Assembly (NCBI GenBank): GCA_020631735.1 | Contig: CM036158.1 | Span: forward strand, 83,339,914-83,403,913 | Direction: 5' to 3' | DNA: 64,000 nt | Source: Saccharum officinarum | Taxonomy: Eukaryota; Streptophyta; Magnoliopsida; Poales; Poaceae | Part shown: piece after piece, positions 23,401 through 36,816 of the stretch | How the letters are laid out: each line of letters starts with the position of its first letter | Position numbering within the stretch: the first letter of the stretch is position 1 | Program-made: the position numbers and the translations under genes | The notes under the pieces: model-generated | Told to the model about the DNA's origin: nothing | The model's database searches: none | Seen by the model: the letters and a program-made list of their open reading frames with translations, nothing else

Positions 23401-25003
23401 ACAGTCAATTACAAAAGATCGATATTGTCCTATTTTGCTTTTATTTAAAAATGTGTTTGCATAAACATTAATCAATTTAATATCTTTAAAATTATAAAGT
23501 TTATAAGTATAGCATATGAAGACGTCGGTACTAGTACGTAGATTAAATCAAAAATCTAATGTAATTTCAATGGATTAAAACGGAGTTAGAACGACTAAAC
23601 AACACACGATTAAGATGGTACGGATTTTTGGAATGATAGAATGAATAGAACAAATAGATGAGCTTATCTGCTGAACTGCACCTTCGTCCTGTGTTGTAGG
23701 TACGGAACGAACACGACCCTGGCCAATTGGAGCTTCGGCCCTAGGAACCTTCTACCGAACAGGCAAGGCGAGGTGGGGCTGGCTCGGCTGCTAGGTTGGC
23801 AGGGCGGCTTCCGACTGAGCTGCCATGCACGCGCATGCGGGCAGCGCACAGCAGTGTCGCGCAGGGTAGGCCCGAGAAAGAAGCTTGCGCCGTTCATAGA
23901 GAACCTTGCCGGAAAACCACGTCAGAAAAGAGAAAAACAAGGGAATTAGTTATACGATGATGGATTTGCGAAAAGGAAAATACCACGATGTAGAGGATGA
24001 TGAGAAAAACCTCGTGGTGGTGGTTTTCGCCGGAGATGCTGCAGGTGGTCGGAAAGAGCTCGCCGGAGAAGTCGTTGGAGTTGGCCGACGGCGACAAGAA
24101 GAGAGAAAATTCTATTTTACTACACGAGAGATTTTCCAAACTAGGGGCTCCTCTACGGTAGTTTTGTTGTGCTTTGCCCAAGGGATAGGTACGTATATAT
24201 AGGGAGGAAAACTCCCTACCCCACGTCAACTAGCGATACGGTACTAATTGATGTTGCACCCTCCACCTTTACTAATAGGCCTAATTAATTATTAAAGTCC
24301 ATTAGTAAATAAAGACATGGGCCTTTGGGCATGAGGAAATCTGAGATATTTTATTATTTTCGGAATTAATTAATTTCATGGATAAAATAATTCTAGAAAA
24401 GTCCAGAATTATTATTTAAGCCACGAAAAATACTCTGAAAGCTCCGAAAATTTGGAGAAAATTCTCAGAGACATTATGAAACATAAGGAACCAAAATAAA
24501 GTATTTGGACCTCATGAAAAAATATTTTGGAGCATCTAAAAATTAGATAACGCTCGCAGAAAAGCGTGAACTATCTCCAGAAAAAGCCAGAACAATTCCT
24601 GAAGAGTTCACTGAGATTGATTGACACATAAGGAACTGATAGGAATAATTTGCGTGATAAAGAAAAGATTTTAGGAAACTCCCAATGAGAACTTAGGATG
24701 AGAAACCAGGAATATTGATTGCAGAAAAAGATAAAAACGTGCTGGAGAAGAAAGATCGATCCACTAAATGCATTTTTAAAGACTTTGTTCGCTCTTAACA
24801 CACAAGAGTTAACAAGTAAACATCACATCAAACAATAGCCCGTCAAATTAGTTTAGAAAAATTTAAAGATTCTTATTATTTTTTTATAACTAATTGATGC
24901 TATGATAAACTAAACTTAGGAAATTTTGTCCAAATATTAAAACATTTATTTTATTTAGTATTTCCTATGCACAACTCAAAATTGAAAATTTTGGGGTGTG
25001 ACA
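20493..25003 (-). repeat. Array LTR 1 (outer 3' LTR), 4511 bp
   Basis: It differs from LTR 2 at only about four places that I can find: 21968 A/G, 22142 T/C, one T fewer in a T run near 22290, and 24976 T/C. The GC-rich leader lies at 23670-24190 and the TATA at 24194. Open frames in it recur in all three LTRs only because the LTR does, and none looks like a gene. Confidence 0.93.
24194..24202 (-). promoter_or_regulatory. Array LTR TATA box (LTR 1)
   Basis: CTATATATA on the minus strand precedes the GC-rich leader. Equivalent sites are 30098-30106 and 36002-36010 in the other two LTRs, so the array carries three potential promoters in tandem. Confidence 0.55.
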
Positions 25004-26395
25004 ATTCTACCCCACTTAACAGGAATCTCGTCCCGAGATTCGAAGAGACTAAGGAGAAAGATAAAGTAGACCAATAAGATTGTTTTGAAACTTTTGACAA
25101 GTTCTGATATAAGCGTCAAGGATTATCAATGGTTGACAAGAGAACATTGGATTGATCGTTAAGATTGATTCGAGCTAATGACCGAGGGTCAAAGGATTGA
25201 ATGTCAACATAGGCGAAAAGGAAGATCAAAGAAGGTTGAAAAGATAGATCAAGGTTGATCACCGAGTCTTCACTTTATAAGGTGTAAAAACAAGGGTGGA
25301 GATTAGCAAGAGATATCATAAGAGATAAAGATACATCTTAAGGTACTCAAAACTCCTAGATTCAAGATTTATGAGATATCACGAAAAAGTGACAGACTAG
25401 CATTGGTTGAAGAAAGGTAAAGACTAGTCTTCCATTTTACCATTCAGGGAGACCAGCGAGAAGGATAAGTGGATCTTCAAGTCTTTGTAGGTCCTTGAAT
25501 CAGAATTTATAAGATGTATGGACAAGGGTCAAAAGTTGTCAAATGTTGATAAGAAAAGTAAAGATTGATGGCAAGAAGGTGAGACTGGTTAAGAGGCAAG
25601 GACTAGTAAAAGATGATAATACGATAGCCAAAAGATGACAAGAAAGATAAAGTTTGATCTTCAGTTCTTCGTACCTCGTCGCTTGAGATATTCAGGACTT
25701 GCTGTTGTTGATAGCAGATCCTACCCCACTTAACAAAGATCTTGTTCCACCTGGCAATGTCGTTAAAGGCAACACTTTCTCCAAGGTTTACTACTATTGA
25801 TGAGTCATTCATGTGTTGATCCTCCCTTGGGTTAAGATAAAGAAGAAAGCATAGAAACCAAGAGTAAGCAAGGATGATATATGGAAAAGACAATAAGAAT
25901 TAGGATTGATCGAAGGTTAAGTAGATCAAGAGAGGATACTACCCCACTTTAACATAGATTGAGCTAATTCTCAAGATGATTTCGGGCCTCCTTTGGAACA
26001 CAAGAACAAAGACAACACACAGGCATTACATCACAATACAAGCACACATCAGGCAAAACAATGCACCAATCACATCATCGGTACTACACGTGCTTCTTCA
26101 ACAATGGTGGTCATCCTAATGGCACATTGGAGATGATGAAAGGCCATCGAACTTTTGAACAAGGTAAGATCAGAAAACTTTTGGTAAAAACAACACAAAT
26201 CAAAAACCAAGGGAGTAAGAAATAATAGCTTAAAGGAAGCTATCAAGGAAGGGATACAACAGGATAAGGAAGAGAAAATAGTCAAAATCAATGAGTCAAG
26301 GAATGACAAAATAGTTTTATAGTGAAATGAGTTTTAGAATACGACCAATGCTACTTGGCATACGTCCTACAGTCAACACCGCTCTGATACCACTC
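25004..26395 (-). mobile_element. Array interior 1, non-coding, with primer site and polypurine tract
   Basis: On the minus strand it starts with a primer binding site TGGTATCAGAGC (26381-26392, initiator Met tRNA type) and ends with the polypurine tract AAGTGGGGTAGAAT (25004-25017). The tract is nearly the one before the LTR at 794. In between is AT-rich DNA with no gag or pol motif. Open frames near 25603-25893 and 26070-26309 show no family resemblance. Confidence 0.85.
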
Positions 26396-29300
26396 TGTCA
26401 CACCCGGTTTTCTATAGAACAAAACCAGGCTAATCATATGTGTGCCCAGGAAGTCCACACATATGTCAGAATGAAAAAGTATCAAAACAATGTTTATATA
26501 AAGCGGAAAACATACTATATTAACACTTACAACTATCAGAGTGTCACGGAATGGTCACTAATCTTTTTTTCAGGCTCCAACATCACAGGGACGGCTGACT
26601 GGGGGTTCCATATGCCAAACACTTCTGAAAAGACTTCTGAAAACTCCACTACACTTTCATCCTTCTTCTAAGCAGCACCTTTCAACACACTGGAGTGTGG
26701 TGGAAATAGCAAGAGTGAGTCCATGTCGAACTCAACAAATATAACATGGGGTTCATGAGGCTCAAAGGCATAACATAGGTTTATCAGCATGTAGCTTTTA
26801 ATTAGCATTATTTCAGTATATCAATAATATCAAAGTGTCTCAATATAACAGTAAACATATGATCCATGTGAAATGATTAACGAATAGCAAAAACATATCC
26901 ATTATTAATGATCAACTATTCCATAAGGGTCTAAGGCCACTCGTGACCGTGAGCACGGCTGTTATAACAGTTTTACACTCTGCAGAGGTTGTACACTTTC
27001 ACTGTGAGTCGTGATTTACCCTTTCGTCCGAGGTGATCAGCCTCTTGACCCACTACCAAGGAAGGTCGGCAGGGTTCACTATGAAGTCTTTCAAAGGTTC
27101 GTCTAACAAGTTAGGGCCGCTAGGTTTCCAAAGTCAGTCTGTGTGATACACCACGCAGGGATCCACAGTCTGCTCTACCCCATTTGCGCCACAAGGGTAA
27201 CCTCTAACAAGCTAGAAAAGGTCCTTCTATATGACTAAAGCCAGAGCCATTTTAGCCCTCACAGTTGTACTGTAAATCCCGGATGTTCGCTTACAGATAA
27301 GTTCTTATGGAGAGTAACGAGAGCACCAAAGTAACCCCATGCTCTAGTACCCTTTAACAGTAATAAAAATCATCTTTTATTGTTTATTGCATATTCCATT
27401 AGTCAAATTACATGATCATAGTTCATATTAAGCACTAGCCATACTAATCCATGCAATATAATAGGTATCAAGGAATAAGATCAACACTAAGTCATCCTTA
27501 ACAAGAAAACATATGCATAATGATATTATTTGCTTAATGTGAATAGGACAACAAGGATAATCCCATGCTATACTTGCCTTAGAACTTGTTTTATGCTCAA
27601 AACAACTTGCTCTGAAAAACCTCAACTTAATCTTTCATTTACAACTTTTGGCACTCAGCTTCTGGTCTTCATCTTCGGATCTTTGGCGCTCACAGATAGC
27701 CTTTTCTTCTACTCGTAGATCATAACAACCCAGCACACTAACAGGCATACAAGCAAACAAATAGGAACAACTAAGAACAATACACCACACAAAAGAAAAC
27801 AACGTACTAAAAGAGAGCTACCGGCTACGGTCACGAGAACATAAGAAACGCCAATAACGGAACTACGAAGGAAAAGAAACGACTACCGAGAGTTTATATT
27901 ATAAAAGAAACAATTACACGCTTAATTTTCTTAATTGAATAAAAACCACGTGATAGTTATTAACTCAGATTACTTAAATTATATTCTAATTTCAAGCTGA
28001 GTTAAGACCAATCTTGTTTTATAAATATTGCCGTAGCGATTAAGCAAGTTCAACTTAAAGTTCGCAATATGAAAAGGGACACGTGCATACTTATTAGTGC
28101 CTAATATATACAACTTGTTTAAACTAAGTAATAAGAAATTAAGAATGCATTTATGTAGCAATTAATCATATTAATATTTGTATAGAAAAATTTTTAAGTA
28201 CATCACCTATGTTGGTTTTAATTTGAAAAACTGGTTACATGCATATTAAACAATTTAATATTTGACTATACATGGAAAAGTACATGTGACATGGTAAACA
28301 TCATCCCTAACTTGTAGTTTATGGTCGGCACGGTCGTAACGCAACAAGAACTGAGTTAAAATTAGATTGCTTTTAATTGAGAAGCTATTAAATAAATATA
28401 TTAATCTAATCACTATTTATAATTAATAAATTTATAATCAAGTGACATGATAAAGGTTATCACTATTGCATAGAGCGCGACGACGCGAATCTAATGCAGC
28501 TGGAATGACTCGAAACAGAATTAAAACGAAGAAATGGTGGAGAGCGATTGATAACTATGGGTGATGCACATTTGGGCTAAACAAATTTAAAACATATATA
28601 TATTTTTCATTAACAACTGACCATATTAATAATTATATTTGCTTATGAATGACTCCAGCGTAGAACCTATGTTTGCTTTACATTTAGAAAACTGGTAGCA
28701 GGAACACTTGATCAAATTAGTATTTTATTTATAAAACTAAGCATGTGACGTGATTTATCGCTAGCTGGATTGCATCTAAATGACACAGGCATGACGTTGT
28801 TAGTATTCTTGGCCAATAAAATAATAGGACAAGGGCTGGGCTGACCATCGATTCATAGGTGTACTGTCATTTACTTGCAACCTGCAGAGTTCTGCACTTA
28901 TAGAGCTTGGTGGTGCATGTACATGTGTATTTCCTTTGTATTTTCAGATTTATTTATCTAAAGGAAAACGGCCACAAAACCTTCATGTTTACTTACGTTG
29001 CTTTTACTTATAAAACTGGTTGCACGTATATTAATAAATTTAATATTTAACTATGTATAGTAAAACATATGACATGAAAGACATTGACACTAACATATAG
29101 ATCGCGTCAGCACGAACCAAACGCAACTTAAATGGTGCAAAACAGAATTAGAACTTAAATTGCTTTTAATTAAAAGTTACTGAATAATCCTTAATCAAAT
29201 TAATATTTAACTTATAAATTTCCAAGATATGAGACATGTTAAATATCATTGCTAACACGTAACACACACCGGGATGAAACTCATTTAATATGAAATTAAA

Positions 29301-30907
29301 GTTAACAGTCAATTACAAAAGATCGATATTGTCCTATTTTGCTTTTATTTAAAAATGTGTTTGCATAAACATTAATCAATTTAATATCTTTAAAATTATA
29401 AAGTTTATAAGTATAGCATATGAAGACGTCGGTACTAGTACGTAGATTAAATCAAAAATCTAATGTAATTTCAATGGATTAAAACGGAGTTAGAACGACT
29501 AAACAACACACGATTAAGATGGTACGGATTTTTGGAATGATAGAATGAATAGAACAAATAGATGAGCTTATCTGCTGAACTGCACCTTCGTCCTGTGTTG
29601 TAGGTACGGAACGAACACGACCCTGGCCAATTGGAGCTTCGGCCCTAGGAACCTTCTACCGAACAGGCAAGGCGAGGTGGGGCTGGCTCGGCTGCTAGGT
29701 TGGCAGGGCGGCTTCCGACTGAGCTGCCATGCACGCGCATGCGGGCAGCGCACAGCAGTGTCGCGCAGGGTAGGCCCGAGAAAGAAGCTTGCGCCGTTCA
29801 TAGAGAACCTTGCCGGAAAACCACGTCAGAAAAGAGAAAAACAAGGGAATTAGTTATACGATGATGGATTTGCGAAAAGGAAAATACCACGATGTAGAGG
29901 ATGATGAGAAAAACCTCGTGGTGGTGGTTTTCGCCGGAGATGCTGCAGGTGGTCGGAAAGAGCTCGCCGGAGAAGTCGTTGGAGTTGGCCGACGGCGACA
30001 AGAAGAGAGAAAATTCTATTTTACTACACGAGAGATTTTCCAAACTAGGGGCTCCTCTACGGTAGTTTTGTTGTGCTTTGCCCAAGGGATAGGTACGTAT
30101 ATATAGGGAGGAAAACTCCCTACCCCACGTCAACTAGCGATACGGTACTAATTGATGTTGCACCCTCCACCTTTACTAATAGGCCTAATTAATTATTAAA
30201 GTCCATTAGTAAATAAAGACATGGGCCTTTGGGCATGAGGAAATCTGAGATATTTTATTATTTTCGGAATTAATTAATTTCATGGATAAAATAATTCTAG
30301 AAAAGTCCAGAATTATTATTTAAGCCACGAAAAATACTCTGAAAGCTCCGAAAATTTGGAGAAAATTCTCAGAGACATTATGAAACATAAGGAACCAAAA
30401 TAAAGTATTTGGACCTCATGAAAAAATATTTTGGAGCATCTAAAAATTAGATAACGCTCGCAGAAAAGCGTGAACTATCTCCAGAAAAAGCCAGAACAAT
30501 TCCTGAAGAGTTCACTGAGATTGATTGACACATAAGGAACTGATAGGAATAATTTGCGTGATAAAGAAAAGATTTTAGGAAACTCCCAATGAGAACTTAG
30601 GATGAGAAACCAGGAATATTGATTGCAGAAAAAGATAAAAACGTGCTGGAGAAGAAAGATCGATCCACTAAATGCATTTTTAAAGACTTTGTTCGCTCTT
30701 AACACACAAGAGTTAACAAGTAAACATCACATCAAACAATAGCCCGTCAAATTAGTTTAGAAAAATTTAAAGATTCTTATTATTTTTTTATAACTAATTG
30801 ATGCTATGATAAACTAAACTTAGGAAATTTTGTCCAAATATTAAAACATTTATTTTATTTAGTATTTCCTATGCACAACCCAAAATTGAAAATTTTGGGG
30901 TGTGACA
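26396..30907 (-). repeat. Array LTR 2 (middle), 4512 bp, hybrid
   Basis: The left part shares the variants of LTR 3 (27871 G, 28045 C, five-T run near 28190). From 28401 rightwards it shares the state of LTR 1 at about 15 sites where LTR 3 differs. It is therefore a recombinant of the two outer LTRs. Confidence 0.93.
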
Positions 30908-32299
30908 ATTCTACCCCACTTAACAGGAATCTCGTCCCGAGATTCGAAGAGACTAAGGAGAAAGATAAAGTAGACCAATAAGATTGTTTTGAAACTTTTG
31001 ACAAGTTCTGATATAAGCGTCAAGGATTATCAATGGTTGACAAGAGAACATTGGATTGATCGTTAAGATTGATTCGAGCTAATGACCGAGGGTCAAAGGA
31101 TTGAATGTCAACATAGGCGAAAAGGAAGATCAAAGAAGGTTGAAAAGATAGATCAAGGTTGATCACCGAGTCTTCACTTTATAAGGTGTAAAAACAAGGG
31201 TGGAGATTAGCAAGAGATATCATAAGAGATAAAGATACATCTTAAGGTACTCAAAACTCCTAGATTCAAGATTTATGAGATATCACGAAAAAGTGACAGA
31301 CTAGCATTGGTTGAAGAAAGGTAAAGACTAGTCTTCCATTTTACCATTCAGGGAGACCAGCGAGAAGGATAAGTGGATCTTCAAGTCTTTGTAGGTCCTT
31401 GAATCAGAATTTATAAGATGTATGGACAAGGGTCAAAAGTTGTCAAATGTTGATAAGAAAAGTAAAGATTGATGGCAAGAAGGTGAGACTGGTTAAGAGG
31501 CAAGGACTAGTAAAAGATGATAATACGATAGCCAAAAGATGACAAGAAAGATAAAGTTTGATCTTCAGTTCTTCGTACCTCGTCGCTTGAGATATTCAGG
31601 ACTTGCTGTTGTTGATAGCAGATCCTACCCCACTTAACAAAGATCTTGTTCCACCTGGCAATGTCGTTAAAGGCAACACTTTCTCCAAGGTTTACTACTA
31701 TTGATGAGTCATTCATGTGTTGATCCTCCCTTGGGTTAAGATAAAGAAGAAAGCATAGAAACCAAGAGTAAGCAAGGATGATATATGGAAAAGACAATAA
31801 GAATTAGGATTGATCGAAGGTTAAGTAGATCAAGAGAGGATACTACCCCACTTTAACATAGATTGAGCTAATTCTCAAGATGATTTCGGGCCTCCTTTGG
31901 AACACAAGAACAAAGACAACACACAGGCATTACATCACAATACAAGCACACATCAGGCAAAACAATGCACCAATCACATCATCGGTACTACACGTGCTTC
32001 TTCAACAATGGTGGTCATCCTAATGGCACATTGGAGATGATGAAAGGCCATCGAACTTTTGAACAAGGTAAGATCAGAAAACTTTTGGTAAAAACAACAC
32101 AAATCAAAAACCAAGGGAGTAAGAAATAATAGCTTAAAGGAAGCTATCAAGGAAGGGATACAACAGGATAAGGAAGAGAAAATAGTCAAAATCAATGAGT
32201 CAAGGAATGACAAAATAGTTTTATAGTGAAATGAGTTTTAGAATACGACCAATGCTACTTGGCATACGTCCTACAGTCAACACCGCTCTGATACCACTC
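30908..32299 (-). mobile_element. Array interior 2, non-coding
   Basis: An apparently identical copy of 25004-26395, with the primer site at 32285-32296 and the polypurine tract at 30908-30921. I found no difference between the two interiors by eye. Confidence 0.85.
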
Positions 32300-35200
32300 T
32301 GTCACACCCGGTTTTCTATAGAACAAAACCAGGCTAATCATATGTGTGCCCAGGAAGTCCACACATATGTCAGAATGAAAAAGTATCAAAACAATGTTTA
32401 TATAAAGCGGAAAACATACTATATTAACACTTACAACTATCAGAGTGTCACGGAATGGTCACTAATCTTTTTTTCAGGCTCCAACATCACAGGGACGGCT
32501 GACTGGGGGTTCCATATGCCAAACACTTCTGAAAAGACTTCTGAAAACTCCACTACACTTTCATCCTTCTTCTAAGCAGCACCTTTCAACACACTGGAGT
32601 GTGGTGGAAATAGCAAGAGTGAGTCCATGTCGAACTCAACAAATATAACATGGGGTTCATGAGGCTCAAAGGCATAACATAGGTTTATCAGCATGTAGCT
32701 TTTAATTAGCATTATTTCAGTATATCAATAATATCAAAGTGTCTCAATATAACAGTAAACATATGATCCATGTGAAATGATTAACGAATAGCAAAAACAT
32801 ATCCATTATTAATGATCAACTATTCCATAAGGGTCTAAGGCCACTCGTGACCGTGAGCACGGCTGTTATAACAGTTTTACACTCTGCAGAGGTTGTACAC
32901 TTTCACTGTGAGTCGTGATTTACCCTTTCGTCCGAGGTGATCAGCCTCTTGACCCACTACCAAGGAAGGTCGGCAGGGTTCACTATGAAGTCTTTCAAAG
33001 GTTCGTCTAACAAGTTAGGGCCGCTAGGTTTCCAAAGTCAGTCTGTGTGATACACCACGCAGGGATCCACAGTCTGCTCTACCCCATTTGCGCCACAAGG
33101 GTAACCTCTAACAAGCTAGAAAAGGTCCTTCTATATGACTAAAGCCAGAGCCATTTTAGCCCTCACAGTTGTACTGTAAATCCCGGATGTTCGCTTACAG
33201 ATAAGTTCTTATGGAGAGTAACGAGAGCACCAAAGTAACCCCATGCTCTAGTACCCTTTAACAGTAATAAAAATCATCTTTTATTGTTTATTGCATATTC
33301 CATTAGTCAAATTACATGATCATAGTTCATATTAAGCACTAGCCATACTAATCCATGCAATATAATAGGTATCAAGGAATAAGATCAACACTAAGTCATC
33401 CTTAACAAGAAAACATATGCATAATGATATTATTTGCTTAATGTGAATAGGACAACAAGGATAATCCCATGCTATACTTGCCTTAGAACTTGTTTTATGC
33501 TCAAAACAACTTGCTCTGAAAAACCTCAACTTAATCTTTCATTTACAACTTTTGGCACTCAGCTTCTGGTCTTCATCTTCGGATCTTTGGCGCTCACAGA
33601 TAGCCTTTTCTTCTACTCGTAGATCATAACAACCCAGCACACTAACAGGCATACAAGCAAACAAATAGGAACAACTAAGAACAATACACCACACAAAAGA
33701 AAACAACGTACTAAAAGAGAGCTACCGGCTACGGTCACGAGAACATAAGAAACGCCAATAACGGAACTACGAAGGAAAAGAAACGACTACCGAGAGTTTA
33801 TATTATAAAAGAAACAATTACACGCTTAATTTTCTTAATTGAATAAAAACCACGTGATAGTTATTAACTCAGATTACTTAAATTATATTCTAATTTCAAG
33901 CTGAGTTAAGACCAATCTTGTTTTATAAATATTGCCGTAGCGATTAAGCAAGTTCAACTTAAAGTTCGCAATATGAAAAGGGACACGTGCATACTTATTA
34001 GTGCCTAATATATACAACTTGTTTAAACTAAGTAATAAGAAATTAAGAATGCATTTATGTAGCAATTAATCATATTAATATTTGTATAGAAAAATTTTTA
34101 AGTACATCACCTATGTTGGTTTTAATTTGAAAAACTGGTTACATGCATATTAAACAATTTAATATTTGACTATACATGGAAAAGTACATGTGACATGGTA
34201 AACATCATCCCTAACTTGTAGTTTATGGTCGGCACGGTCGTAACGCAACAAGAACTGAGTTAAAATTAGATTGCTTTTAATTGAGAAGCTATTAAATAAA
34301 TATACTAATCTAATCACTATTTATAATTAATAAATTTATAATCAAGTGACATGATAAAGGTTATCACTATTGCATAGAGCGCGACGACGCGAATCTAATA
34401 CAGCTGGAATGACTCGAAACAGAATTAAAACGAAGAAATGGTGGAGAGCGACTGATAACTATGGGTGATGCACGTTTGGGCTAAACAAATTTAAAACATA
34501 TATATATTTTTCATTAACAACTGACCATATTAATAATTATATTTGCTTATGAATGACTCCAGCGTAGAACCTATGTTTGCTTTACATTTAGAAAACTGGT
34601 AGCAGGAACACTTGATCAAATTAGTATTTTATTTATAAAACTAAGCATGTGACGTGATTTATCGCTAGCTGGATTGCATCTAAATGACGCAGGCATGACG
34701 TTGTTAGTATTCTTGGCCAATAAAATAATAGGACAAGGGCTGGGCTGACCATCGATTCATAGGTGTACTGTCATTTACTTGCAACCTGCAGAGTTCTGCA
34801 CTTATAGAGCTTGGTGGTGCATGTACATGTGTATTTCCTTTGTATTTTCAGATTTATTTATCTAAAGGAAAACGGCCACAAAACCTTCATGTTTACTTAC
34901 GTTGCTTTTACTTATAAAACTGGTTGCACGTATATTAATAAATTTAATATTTAACTATGTATAGTAAAACATATGACATGAAAGACATTGACACTAACAT
35001 ATAGATCGCGTCAGCACGAACCAAACGCAACTTAAATGGTGCAAAACAGAATTAGAACTTAAATTGCTTTTAATTAAAAGTTACTGAATAATCCTTAATC
35101 AAATTAATATTTAACTTATAAATTTTCAAGATATGAGACATGTTAAATATCATTGCTAACACGTAACACACACCGGGATGAAACTCATTTAATATGAAAT

Positions 35201-36811
35201 TAAAGTTAACAGTCAATTACAAAAGATCGATATTGTCCTATTTTGCTTTTATTTAAAAATGTGTTTGCATAAACATTAATCAATTTAATATCTTTAAAAT
35301 TATAAAGTTTATAAGTATAGCATATGAAGACGTCGGTACTAGTACGTAGATTAAATCAAAAATCTAATGTAATTTCAATGGATTAAAACGGAGTTAGAAC
35401 GACTAAACAACACACGATTAAGATGGTACGGATTTTTGGAATGATAGAATGAATAGAACAAATAGATGAGCTTATCTGCTGAACTGCACCTTCGTCCTGT
35501 GTTGTAGGTACGGAACGAACACGACCCTGGCCAATTGGAGCTTCGGCCCTAGGAACCTTCTACCGAACAGGCAAGGCGAGGTGGGGCTGGCTCGGCTGCT
35601 AGGTTGGCAGGGCGGCTTCCGTCTGAGCTGCCATGCACGCGCATGCGGGCAGCGCACAGCAGTGTCGCGCAGGGTAGGCCCGAGAAAGAAGCTTGCACCG
35701 TTCATAGAGAACCTTGCCGGAAAACCACGTCAGAAAAGAGAAAAGCAAGGGAATTAGTCATACGATGATGGATTTGCGAAAAGGAAAATACCACGATGTA
35801 GAGGATGATGAGAAAAACCTCGTGGTGGTGGTTTTCGCCGGAGACGCTGCAGGTGGTCGGAAAGAGCTCGCCGGAGAAGTCGTTGGAGTTGGCCGACGGC
35901 GACAAGAAGAGAGAAAATTCTATTTTACTACACGAGAGATTTCCCAAACTAGGGGCTCCTCTACGGTAGTTTTGTTGTGCTTTGCCCAAGGGATAGGTAC
36001 GTATATATAGGGAGGAAAACTCCCTACCCCACGTCAACTAGCGATACGGTACTAATTGATGTTGCACCCTCCACCTTTACTAATAGGCCTAATTAATTAT
36101 TAAAGTCCATTAGTAAATAAAGACATGGGCCTTTGGGCATGAGGAAATCTGAGATATTTTATTATTTTCGGAATTAATTAATTTCATGGATAAAATAATT
36201 CTAGAAAAGTCCAGAATTATTATTTAAGCCACGAAAAATACTCTGAAAGCTCCGAAAATTTGGAGAAAATTCTCAGAGACATTATGAAACATAAGGAACC
36301 AAAATAAAGTATTTGGACCTCATGAAAAAATATTTTGGAGTATCTAAAAATTAGATAACGCTCGCAGAAAAGCGTGAACTATCTCCAGAAAAAGCCAGAA
36401 CAATTCCTGAAGAGTTCACTGAGATTGATTGACACATAAGGAACTGATAGGAATAATTTGCGTGATAAAGAAAAGATTTTAGGAAACTCCCAATGAGAAC
36501 TTAGGATGAGAAACCAGGAATATTGATTGCAGAAAAAGATAAAGACGTGCTGGAGAAGAAAGATCGATCCACTAAACGCATTTTTAAAGACTTTGTTCGC
36601 TCTTAACACACAAGAGTTAACAAGTAAACATCACATCAAACAATAGCCCGTCAAATTAGTTTAGAAAAATTTAAAGATTCTTATTATTTTTTTATAACTA
36701 ATTGATGCTATGATAAACTAAACTTAGGAAATTTTGTCCAAATATTAAAACATTTATTTTATTTAGTATTTCCTATGCACAATCCAAAATTGAAAATTTT
36801 GGGGTGTGACA
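32300..36811 (-). repeat. Array LTR 3 (outer 5' LTR), 4512 bp
   Basis: Identical to LTR 2 by eye from 32300 to about 34304. It then shows about 15 single-base differences up to 36811 (34305 C is the first). The right end abuts the CACAT duplication. Confidence 0.93.
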
Positions 36812-36816
36812 CACAT

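Larger units (their letters stand above)
20493..36811 (-). mobile_element. Gypsy array of three LTRs and two interiors
   Basis: The structure is LTR (20493-25003), interior (25004-26395), LTR (26396-30907), interior (30908-32299), LTR (32300-36811). Period is 5903-5904 bases. A single perfect duplication CACAT flanks the whole array (20488-20492 and 36812-36816), so it entered the copia pol gene as one element and was enlarged afterwards. All parts are on the minus strand. The LTRs (4.5 kb) are three times longer than the interiors (1.39 kb), and the interiors have no pol genes, so the element is non-autonomous. The ends TGTCACACCC...GGGTGTGACA, the primer site and the tract relate it to the LTR at 794-3606. 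Confidence 0.95.

Noticed and set aside
23664..24229. Open frames on both strands repeated three times (also near 29568-30133 and 35472-36037)
   Set aside because: They recur only because the LTR recurs. They lie in the GC-rich leader, overlap on opposite strands, and show no protein family.
20493..36811. 5.9-kb duplication dismissed as assembly error
   Set aside because: Not excluded outright, but copies carry distinct, phased differences and one shared target duplication, which a simple assembly duplication would not produce.
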